Shown piece by piece: positions 9,709 through 15,879 of a stretch of DNA of 19,623 nt. Under the pieces are notes generated by a model. That model had not been told where the DNA came from and made no database searches. It saw only the letters and a list, made by a program, of their open reading frames with translations. The translations under genes were made by a program, and so were the position numbers. Numbering within the stretch: position 1 is the stretch's first letter; each line of letters opens with the position of its first letter. Source of the DNA: CAZSXS01 sp964611385 (lineage in GTDB: Bacteria > Bacillota > Clostridia > Lachnospirales > CAYPQA01); NCBI GenBank assembly GCA_964611385.1, contig CAZSXS010000072.1:1-19623 (forward strand), written 5' to 3'.

Positions 9709-9894
9709 TTAAATCTTTGAAGCTGTGTCACCTGAGATGTCCTGTGTTTGGGTTCTTACGGTTGCTCTTAATCCTCCACCAGAAACCTTCTCAAGTTCAT
9801 CCATGTCGAGTTCCTCCTCGATACCTTTTGCTTGAATGGCTTTTGTCTCAAGCTCGCCTTTGTTTACAGTAGCTTGCTTTGTTTTGTCACTCAT
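9709..9894 (-). CDS. Candidate RiPP precursor peptide, double-glycine leader
   Basis: A 61-residue peptide with a clear AGGAGG site seven bases before ATG. The N-terminal part is charged and ends in LDMDELEKVSGG. This resembles the double-glycine leaders of bacteriocin-type and other RiPP precursors, which are cut after GG by C39 peptidase-transporters. Cleavage after the first GG (residue 40) would release a 21-residue core. The core contains RTQTQD, several Thr and Ser, and no Cys, Trp or Tyr. A radical SAM gene lies 267 bp upstream on the same strand, which supports a modified-peptide role. The gene has its own candidate promoter, a structured 5' leader and a terminator. Cys-free composition argues against sactipeptide or ranthipeptide chemistry. 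The modification, cleavage and activity are not visible from sequence. An unmodified exported signal or bacteriocin is the main alternative. Confidence 0.8.
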   Translation of the reverse strand: MSDKTKQATVNKGELETKAIQAKGIEEELDMDELEKVSGGGLRATVRTQTQDISGDTASKI

Positions 9895-9945
9895 TCAGTC
9901 GCCTCCTCCCTCACTTGCTCATCCGCCTGATGTGGGCAAATGTTC

Positions 9946-10059
9946 TATATATTCGGCAGTAGAGTTTCCAAATTGTCCGGAGCGAATGGAAACTTGCAGA
10001 GGCAAGTTTCCTGTTCATGAACGAACGGAGAATTTGAGAAACTCTTTGCCGAATATATA
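9946..10059 (-). repeat. 114-nt long inverted repeat in the precursor 5' leader
   Basis: The outer arms are a perfect 13-bp inverted repeat (TATATATTCGGCA at 9946-9958; complement at 10047-10059). They continue inward through an 8-bp match (9961-9968 / 10038-10045), a 5-bp match and a 4-bp match with small bulges. Inside is a separate perfect 10-bp stem (9988-9997 / 10002-10011) with loop AGAG. No T tract follows on the minus strand, so it is not a standard terminator. It lies just downstream of a candidate extended -10 promoter, so the precursor mRNA would begin with this hairpin. It could be an mRNA-stabilising or regulatory structure. It could also be a small non-autonomous (MITE-like) element; AT-rich ends fit but a target duplication cannot be distinguished from the palindrome. 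Confidence 0.75.
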
Positions 10060-10068
10060 TTCACAAGA

Positions 10069-10077
10069 AGTGTACCA
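10069..10077 (-). promoter_or_regulatory. Candidate extended -10 promoter for the RiPP precursor
   Basis: The minus strand reads TGGTACACT, matching the extended -10 pattern TGn followed by a TATAAT-like hexamer (TACACT). The -35 region at 17-18 bp spacing is poor, as is common for extended -10 promoters. Transcription would start near 10062, immediately before the long inverted repeat, and give a leader of about 168 nt before the precursor ATG. This is a pattern match by eye only. Confidence 0.4.
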
Positions 10078-10161
10078 TATAATGATGAACTTTGCTATAA
10101 AAATCTCAATATTTCTTGTCATCCATCCCCTATCATTGAATGACTCTGAATCGTATTCAAA

Positions 10162-11130
10162 TTACTCTGCATAGTATTCAAGCGGATAGAGATCAGGGTA
10201 AGCCTTTGGCAGCAAGAATTTGCGAAGTTCGTAGCAAAAATCACATTGACTGACATAGCCTTCCGTCGCTGCTTCAAAGCCAAAGCCCTGAGCAAATTCA
10301 AAAAGACCCCAGACGCCTTTTGAAGCCAGGGTAACAAAGATGGGGTAGCGTTCTGGAAGGATGCTCTTTAAATCTTGTAACTGTACGCCCAAGCCGGTAC
10401 AGCCAGGAGGAATGAAATAACCGTTCAAGTCGGCATGGTAGTGATTTACGTTTAGCAGACAGCTACAAGCAGCGGTGTTTTTGAAGCTGAGGTGCGGTTT
10501 CCTTTCGGAAAACTCCCTTGCGATCTTCAAGGCTCTGCCGTTTACAGTCAGGCCATACTGTTTGGCTGTTTCAAGAATGTAATCCTTCCCCAAGATTGCT
10601 TCAAGTTCTTCCCGGCTATATGTCTTTTCCTGATCCAAGCCGGAAAGTGTCCGCAGGTATCCCTCCTTCCACACGAAATAATCCATCCCAGCCTTACGAC
10701 AGAGATTGATAAGGCGTATGGGCTTGGCAAGGGGGACAAACTCCACATGAAAAGGATCAACAGAAATCAAAAGACAAGAAGCACCTCTTCTTTTAAGCTC
10801 CGATAGCATGTGGATGATTTTTTCGTCCGACAAAGTTTTGGCACACCAGGCGGCATTTGTTTCAATGTAATCCACTTGAATACGATGCTTCCCCATGCAG
10901 GTTAGCAGTTCCAAAAGGCGTTCAAAATTTAAAAAAGGTTCCCCACCTCCAACGTGTGCGGAACCACAACCCAAGCTCTCCAAAGAAGAACAAAGGCTTT
11001 CAGCTTGTTCCTTGGTACAGTAATCACCGTTTGAATGATTCGAACAGTTATAAAGACAATGGCGACAAGCAGCAGGGCAACGGTATACTGGGATAATCCC
11101 TCCACTATTTACTCTTTTTATTGAAAACAT
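10162..11130 (-). CDS. Radical SAM enzyme, likely RiPP maturase with auxiliary Fe-S cysteines
   Basis: A protein of about 322 residues. C19-x3-C23-x2-C26 (numbering from the first Met) is the radical SAM 4Fe-4S motif. GGGEP at 62-66 is the SAM-binding GGE motif. ISVDPFH and ETN segments fit later strands of the partial TIM barrel. C223, C225, C245, C297 and C300 form a C-terminal set that could bind an auxiliary cluster, SPASM/twitch-like but not in canonical spacing. Two ATGs are adjacent at 11133 and 11130. The AGGAGG is three bases from the first and six from the second, so I chose 11130. It lies after the pheA terminator and before the precursor gene. I infer that it modifies the downstream double-glycine precursor. 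The family and reaction are not recognised; a radical SAM enzyme unrelated to the peptide remains possible. Confidence 0.88.
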   Translation of the reverse strand: MFSIKRVNSGGIIPVYRCPAACRHCLYNCSNHSNGDYCTKEQAESLCSSLESLGCGSAHVGGGEPFLNFERLLELLTCMGKHRIQVDYIETNAAWCAKTLSDEKIIHMLSELKRRGASCLLISVDPFHVEFVPLAKPIRLINLCRKAGMDYFVWKEGYLRTLSGLDQEKTYSREELEAILGKDYILETAKQYGLTVNGRALKIAREFSERKPHLSFKNTAACSCLLNVNHYHADLNGYFIPPGCTGLGVQLQDLKSILPERYPIFVTLASKGVWGLFEFAQGFGFEAATEGYVSQCDFCYELRKFLLPKAYPDLYPLEYYAE

Positions 11131-11150
11131 CATTTTCCTCCTTTACAAAA

Positions 11151-11192
11151 TAAAACCCCCAACCCTTTCTTTCTCAAAAGTTGGTTGGGGGT
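11151..11192 (-). terminator. Intrinsic terminator of the aromatic operon, after pheA
   Basis: On the minus strand a perfect 10-bp stem (ACCCCCAACC / GGTTGGGGGT, plus 11183-11192 and 11155-11164) with an 18-nt loop is followed by TTTTATTTT. It begins 23 bp past the pheA stop and ends close to the radical SAM ribosome binding site. It is a strong end point for the aro operon. Confidence 0.85.
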
Positions 11193-11215
11193 ACTGAGCA
11201 TAATCGCTAACGCAA

Positions 11216-12340
11216 TTATCCTTGCTTATAACAGCCCAGGACTTCCAGATAAAGACTGTTGGCACTGGCCTGTAGGATGGCGGCCTTGAGGTTTTCGTCC
11301 TGAATATTCCCTTGCAGGTCGGCAAAGAAGCAGTACTTTCCTTCTCCCATGGGGCGGGATTCGATTCGAGACAGATTCACCTTGTAAGCTCGGATGGGGA
11401 ACATCACATCACACAAGGCACCGCTTCTGTGGGTGGTCACGAAGGATATGCTGACGATATCACAGCTAGCATCATACTCAGGCGCATTGGCGATTGAAAT
11501 AAAGCGGGTTTTGTTCGTGCCCGCGGCGATACCTGTTGCGATGACTTCCAAGCCATTGAGCATGGCTGCCCGTTCAGAACCAATCGCGGCTGAGCGGTTG
11601 TCTTTCAGCGCGGCAACAGCCTCCGCTGCCATAGCGGTATTTCTGCAAGCCGTTAAGTCCCAGGCCTTTGTCTTTAAAAATTCATAGCACTGTTTAAAGC
11701 CCTCCGGATGGGACATGACTTCACGGATATCCGTCAGCTTTGTGCCAGGGCTGGCCATCAGGCAATGCTTCACATCGACCCAGGTTTGACCCACAATGTA
11801 GCAGCCGTATTTTCTCAAAAGGTCATAGACCTCTCCGATTGCTCCGGTTTGGGAGTTCTCAATGGGCACAACGCCATAGCGAACTTTCTTTTCCTTCACC
11901 GCTTTGAACACATCTTCAAAGCTGTCAAGGTTTTGAAGCTCTGATCCCTTGAACAGCTGCATAGCGGCCTGTTCGCCCCAAGCGCCCTTGACGCCTTGGA
12001 AGGCAACAGCCAAACCTTCGGTAACAGGTAGCTCTTTCGATTCTGGCAAAAGTTCATCGTTTATATCTATGATGCGCTTTCTTTGCCTGGACTTGGATAG
12101 GGCGATAAGAGTGCGCATAAGGATTTCCCCTTCTCCCCTTAACTCCTCGTTCAGCATTTCAAGGGCCTTATCAACAACGATTTGCTCTCTATTTTCATCG
12201 GAAATGGAAATATTTCCAGACACCTTCACGTCTGCAATCCGATCGCTTAGCTCCATGCGCTTTTGAAACGCTTTTATGATTTCCGCATCAACTTGATCAA
12301 CTTCCTGTCTGATCTGCGCTAACTTTTCTTTATAGTCCAT
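11216..12340 (-). CDS. pheA: Bifunctional chorismate mutase / prephenate dehydratase (P-protein)
   Basis: Converts chorismate to prephenate and prephenate to phenylpyruvate, the Phe branch; cytosolic. Residues 1-90 are an AroQ-type chorismate mutase: R11, K39 and the SDENRE segment at 47-52 match the active-site pattern. Residues of about 108-285 are prephenate dehydratase, with GVVPIENSQTG at 156-166 and the TRF motif at 278-280. Residues of about 295-374 are an ACT domain with SGALCDV and the ESRP motif (327-330) that forms the Phe-binding site in characterised enzymes, so feedback inhibition by Phe is expected. At 374 residues it matches the usual P-protein length. The ATG follows a GGGAG site at rather long spacing (11 bases). 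It is the last gene of the operon, 18 bp after aroF. Confidence 0.96.
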   Translation of the reverse strand: MDYKEKLAQIRQEVDQVDAEIIKAFQKRMELSDRIADVKVSGNISISDENREQIVVDKALEMLNEELRGEGEILMRTLIALSKSRQRKRIIDINDELLPESKELPVTEGLAVAFQGVKGAWGEQAAMQLFKGSELQNLDSFEDVFKAVKEKKVRYGVVPIENSQTGAIGEVYDLLRKYGCYIVGQTWVDVKHCLMASPGTKLTDIREVMSHPEGFKQCYEFLKTKAWDLTACRNTAMAAEAVAALKDNRSAAIGSERAAMLNGLEVIATGIAAGTNKTRFISIANAPEYDASCDIVSISFVTTHRSGALCDVMFPIRAYKVNLSRIESRPMGEGKYCFFADLQGNIQDENLKAAILQASANSLYLEVLGCYKQG

Positions 12341-12358
12341 AATAAAAACACTCCCTTA

Positions 12359-13375
12359 TTATTTATCGTTGTTGTGTAAAGCTTCGTAGACCCGATTGAC
12401 TTTCTTCATTAAATTATGGAAATACTCTGGCGTGATGCTTTGCTGCCCATCACAAAGAGCGTATTCGGGCTGGTTATGAACCTCGATAATCAGGCCGTCT
12501 GCACCACAAGCCACCGCCGCCAAGGACATAGGCTCAACCAAATGCCAGTACCCAGTACCATGCGATGGATCAACGATGACCGGAAGGTGGGACTTTTGTT
12601 GTAAAACAGGCACAGCAGACAGGTCAAGGGTGTTTCTTGTGGCAGTCTCAAAGGTACGAATACCCCGTTCGCAAAGAATTACATCATTGCTGCCCCCAGC
12701 CATAACATATTCAGCAGCCATCAGCATTTCGTCTATGGTACAGGAAAGCCCACGCTTTAACAAAACAGGCTTTTTCAGCTTCCCTACTTCCCGTAAGAGC
12801 GAAAAATTTTGCATATTTCGGGCACCGATCTGGATTACATCCACGTCCCGCTCAAAAATCTCCAGATGCTCAGGGGACAAAAGCTCCGTAACGATGGGCA
12901 AGCCTGTCTTCTGGCGAGCGATTTTCAAAAGCTCTAACCCGTCAAGGCCAAGACCATGAAAGGCATAAGGAGAGGTACGAGGCTTAAAAGCACCGCCGCG
13001 CAGGAAGGTGGCTCCAAAGCGATTCACGTCTCGAGAAATTGAAAGAATCTGCTCTTCGCTTTCCACCGAGCAAGGGCCCGCGATAACGGCAAAGTTTCCC
13101 CCACCGATTTTTCTGCCGCCCACATCCACGACCGTATCCTCCGGATGAAAGCGTCTTCCGGCGAGCTTGTAAGGTTCACGGATTTTTTTCACAGACTCCA
13201 CCACATCAAGGCGGGTAAATTCTTCCGGCGAAACACTGGAGGTATCCCCAGCAAGTCCGATCATCGTGGTGCTTTCGCCCCGAATTTCCTGAGCGATAAG
13301 TCCTCTTTTTTGTATTTCTAAACGGAGCCGATTGATAGCAGCCTCGTCCGCATTGGGTTTTAAAACAATAATCAT
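12359..13375 (-). CDS. aroF: 3-deoxy-7-phosphoheptulonate (DAHP) synthase, type I-beta with regulatory N-domain
   Basis: Condenses PEP and erythrose-4-phosphate, the committed step of the shikimate pathway. Residues 1 to about 70 form a ferredoxin-like N-terminal domain of the kind that gives Tyr/Phe feedback control in Thermotoga-type enzymes. The barrel carries GPCSVE (100-105, metal-ligand Cys102), LRGGAFKPR (125-133), QIGARNMQN (182-190) and DPSHGTG (269-275, His272 metal ligand). At 338 residues the length is typical of the I-beta class. A GGAGG site precedes ATG. The gene lies 45 bp after the aroK-aroE fusion and 18 bp before pheA, so the entry enzyme is placed late in the operon. The CM activity needed for the Phe branch is in PheA, not fused here. 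Confidence 0.96.
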   Translation of the reverse strand: MIIVLKPNADEAAINRLRLEIQKRGLIAQEIRGESTTMIGLAGDTSSVSPEEFTRLDVVESVKKIREPYKLAGRRFHPEDTVVDVGGRKIGGGNFAVIAGPCSVESEEQILSISRDVNRFGATFLRGGAFKPRTSPYAFHGLGLDGLELLKIARQKTGLPIVTELLSPEHLEIFERDVDVIQIGARNMQNFSLLREVGKLKKPVLLKRGLSCTIDEMLMAAEYVMAGGSNDVILCERGIRTFETATRNTLDLSAVPVLQQKSHLPVIVDPSHGTGYWHLVEPMSLAAVACGADGLIIEVHNQPEYALCDGQQSITPEYFHNLMKKVNRVYEALHNNDK

Positions 13376-13420
13376 GATAAATCCTCCATTATATCTTATT
13401 TAAGCAAGCCTTTTGTACAA

Positions 13421-14848
13421 TTAAAACAAGCCCTGCACATGTTCATACATTTGCTTCATATCAAACTCTAAATCCAGAAAATGCTGGTCGGCAAGCAAGG
13501 CTTGATAAATGAGCATCCCCAAGCCGTTCAAAATTTTCAGGCCACGCTTTTCAGCTTCCCGTAAAAGTGTGGTTTTTGCCGGTGCATAGATCAGATCGCA
13601 AACTAGGGCCTCCTTAGGCAAGCGATCCAAGAAGCTAAAATCCTCAAAGTCTCCCTTGCAGCCTTCCATGCCCAAGGGCGTTGCGTTGATCAGCAAGCTT
13701 GTGCCCTGACAATGTTTTTTGATTGCTTCCGTTGTCAGTGAGCCGTATTCGGCTTTTGTAAGCGATAGACTTGAAGCCTTTTTTAAATCGTCGCCAACTT
13801 TTTTGCAAACAGCCTCCGCATGTTCCGGTGTTCGGTTTAAGATCTTGATTTTACCGGCACTCTCCAGGCAAAGCTTCATAGCGAGGGTATTGACCACCCC
13901 ACCGGCCCCAAGAATCAAGATCTGATCCAGCTTACACCGCTCCCGAACCGAGAGCAAGAAGCCGTCCGCATCGGTGGAATACCCCTGCAAGCGCCCTTCT
14001 CGGTTTACAACCGTATTGACCGAGTGATAAAGTCGAGCCTCCTCCTGAATGGAATCCAGCATAGGAATAATATTGACCTTTAGGGGCATGGTTGCATTGA
14101 AGCCGCAAATCCCCTGCCCCCGAACTTTGGCAAGCCAATGTTCAAGTCCTTCCTTTTTGACTTCGGCGAGGTCATAGTCAAAGTCATAGCCCAATCTTTG
14201 AAAGACAGCCCGATGAATTTTGGGAGAAAGGCTGTGAGCAATGGGAGAGCCAATCACTGCAAAGCTCCGCTTTTTTGGAGTATCAGTAGTAAAATCCGTT
14301 TTTACAAGCTTTTTAATCGTTTGCAGCGCTATTAGCTCCTGCAAATGCCCCTTCGTTGACAAGTGCCCATTTGCTGATAAGTGCCCACGCAAGAGTTGTT
14401 CATCAAACACCTGGTCATTCAGAACCTCAAAGTCTGCGTACTTTCGATATAAGTATATTCTCTGCCGATGCAGCTCCAAGATTCGGCCTTTTTTATCCAG
14501 CAGGGGTCTGTTTTCAATGGCGATATCTTTCTCCAGAAGAGGCAAGGGTCGGTTGATAAAAATCAGGATTCCATTTTTTCGGAGGTTCCGAATGTTCCCT
14601 TCCTGTAAAATAATCCCTCCACCGGTGGAAATAACAGCGCCCTTATAGCTGGAGATTTCCTTGGCCAGTTCTCTCTCCATCTCTCGAAAGTCCAAGCCCT
14701 TCTGAAAAATTTCGTTAATGCTCATGCCTTGGCTTTTTTCAATTTTACTGTCCATGTCCACGAACACACGGCACAAGTCTCTTGCCAAAAGTCTGCCTAT
14801 GGTTGTTTTTCCGGAGCCCGAAAGCCCAATCAGTACGATGTTTTTCAT
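13421..14848 (-). CDS. aroK-aroE: Fused shikimate kinase - shikimate dehydrogenase
   Basis: One 475-residue chain carries two shikimate-pathway enzymes. The N-terminal kinase (about 1-150) has the P-loop GLSGSGKTT, the DMDSKIE shikimate/Mg site, STGGGI and RPLL. The C-terminal NADP-dependent dehydrogenase (from about 192) has IGSPIAHSLSP, NATMPLK with the catalytic Lys, GYSTDADGF with the catalytic Asp, GAGGVV for the cofactor and NATPLGM. The linker at 155-170 is built of GHLS(A/T)(N/K) repeats. I chose the ATG at 14848 because it overlaps the aroC stop in an ATGA junction; an in-frame GTG at 14866 would add six residues inside aroC. The kinase step comes after the dehydrogenase step in the pathway, so the fusion joins consecutive reactions in reversed domain order. 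Confidence 0.93.
   Translation of the reverse strand: MKNIVLIGLSGSGKTTIGRLLARDLCRVFVDMDSKIEKSQGMSINEIFQKGLDFREMERELAKEISSYKGAVISTGGGIILQEGNIRNLRKNGILIFINRPLPLLEKDIAIENRPLLDKKGRILELHRQRIYLYRKYADFEVLNDQVFDEQLLRGHLSANGHLSTKGHLQELIALQTIKKLVKTDFTTDTPKKRSFAVIGSPIAHSLSPKIHRAVFQRLGYDFDYDLAEVKKEGLEHWLAKVRGQGICGFNATMPLKVNIIPMLDSIQEEARLYHSVNTVVNREGRLQGYSTDADGFLLSVRERCKLDQILILGAGGVVNTLAMKLCLESAGKIKILNRTPEHAEAVCKKVGDDLKKASSLSLTKAEYGSLTTEAIKKHCQGTSLLINATPLGMEGCKGDFEDFSFLDRLPKEALVCDLIYAPAKTTLLREAEKRGLKILNGLGMLIYQALLADQHFLDLEFDMKQMYEHVQGLF
14339..14386 (-). repeat. 18-bp tandem repeat in the aroK-aroE linker
   Basis: Two full and one partial copies of an 18-bp unit encode GHLSAN, GHLSTK and GHLQ (residues 155-170). 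They lie exactly between the kinase and dehydrogenase domains. The unit resembles in character (His-Leu-rich, six instead of five codons) the longer repeat in tyrA of the same operon. Confidence 0.7.
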
Positions 14849-15879
14849 AGCAGATCCCAAAGGCACAGCGCTAAAGCGCCTTCCAGTACGACTAAGGCTC
14901 GATGAACAATACAGGGGTCGTGACGCCCTTGAACTCGAAGCGTTGTGTTTTCCAGTGTATCCAGGTCGACGGTCTTTTGCTCCCTGGAAATGGAGGGGGT
15001 TGGCTTGATGGCTACGCTGGCCACCAGTGGGGAGCCGTTTGTTATCCCGCCGATAATCCCGCCATTATTGTTGCTGTAGGTTTTTATGCACTCCCCTTCG
15101 GAATAGAGCTGGTCATTGGCCTCATGACCGTACAGGGAGGAGAAGGAAAAGCCTCTCCCAAACTCCACGCCCTTCACCGCCGGTATGGAAAACAGCATGG
15201 AAGATATTTTGCTTTCCACAGATCCAAAAAAGGGTGAACCCAAGCCCACCGGAACAGAAAGAGCCACAAGCTCAACTGTGCCTCCAACAGAGCTTTCGTT
15301 GCTCTTGGCATTCAGAATTTCTTCTCTCATTGCCTCCGTCAGTTTTTCTTCATTAAAAAGTAAAGTCTCCGCTTGAACGCCCTCGTCATAAACGCTCTTG
15401 CCCTTTACCAGCCCAAGCTGTCGGACATTGGAACCAATGACTATCCCTTTTTCCTTAAGCAATTGCTTAGCAAGGCTACCGGCAAAGGTCAAGGGTGCCG
15501 TAATTCGGCCGGAGAAATGCCCACCCCCCCGATAATCGTTGAAGCCCTTGTATTTCACAAAAGCTGTATAGTCTGCATGACCGGGTCTGGGCAGCCGACT
15601 GTAGTCCCCGGAACGGGTGTCAGTATTTCTAATCAACCCGCATAGGGGCGCTCCGGTGGTTCTCCCGTTCATTAGCCCGCTAACAATTTCAACTTGATCT
15701 GCTTCCTTTCGGGCTGTGGATATTTTCCCATCCCCAGGCGCCCGGCGCTTCATTTCCTTTTCTACCTCAGAAAAATCAATGAGAAAACCCGGAGGCAGTC
15801 CGTCAATCACAATGCCGATGGCCTCCCCGTGGGATTCCCCAAAGATGGATAGTTTTATTTTTTCACCCCAAGTATTCAT
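14845..15879 (-). CDS. aroC: Chorismate synthase
   Basis: Converts EPSP to chorismate, the last common step; needs reduced FMN. Family motifs are all present: GESHGEAIG with active-site His near residue 17, RRAPG and RKEADQVEIVSG, RPGHADYTAFVKY, the GGGHFSGRIT segment, SNNNGGIIGGI, and RHDPCIVHRA near the C-terminus. From the ATG at 15879 it is 344 residues, slightly short for the family but with no lost motif. That start has AAGGAG eight bases upstream and puts the protein start where the family starts. An ATG at 15906 would add nine residues with no good site. The start overlaps the 3' end of aroA by 17 bp, and the stop overlaps aroK-aroE by ATGA, so translational coupling is likely. Confidence 0.96.
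   Translation of the reverse strand: MNTWGEKIKLSIFGESHGEAIGIVIDGLPPGFLIDFSEVEKEMKRRAPGDGKISTARKEADQVEIVSGLMNGRTTGAPLCGLIRNTDTRSGDYSRLPRPGHADYTAFVKYKGFNDYRGGGHFSGRITAPLTFAGSLAKQLLKEKGIVIGSNVRQLGLVKGKSVYDEGVQAETLLFNEEKLTEAMREEILNAKSNESSVGGTVELVALSVPVGLGSPFFGSVESKISSMLFSIPAVKGVEFGRGFSFSSLYGHEANDQLYSEGECIKTYSNNNGGIIGGITNGSPLVASVAIKPTPSISREQKTVDLDTLENTTLRVQGRHDPCIVHRALVVLEGALALCLWDLL

Noticed and set aside
9912..10019. A 35-codon minus-strand frame beginning inside the long inverted repeat, upstream of the precursor.
   Set aside because: No ribosome binding site, and its sequence is dictated by the palindrome. The precursor frame has AGGAGG and a recognisable leader.
9946..10059. Long inverted repeat as an intrinsic terminator for the radical SAM gene.
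   Set aside because: No T tract follows the stem on the minus strand, and the stem is interrupted by bulges and an inner independent hairpin.
13388..13393. Perfect TATAAT on the minus strand just before aroF.
   Set aside because: It abuts the ribosome binding site, so transcription would start almost at the Shine-Dalgarno. The only TTG-type hexamer is 21 bp away. Probably chance in an AT-rich gap.
14241..14648. Plus-strand frame of 135 codons over aroK-aroE.
   Set aside because: Shadow of a gene with clear catalytic motifs on the other strand.
14849..14866. GTG start adding six residues to AroK-AroE.
   Set aside because: The ATG at 14848 forms an ATGA overlap with the aroC stop and begins the kinase at the usual position before the P-loop.
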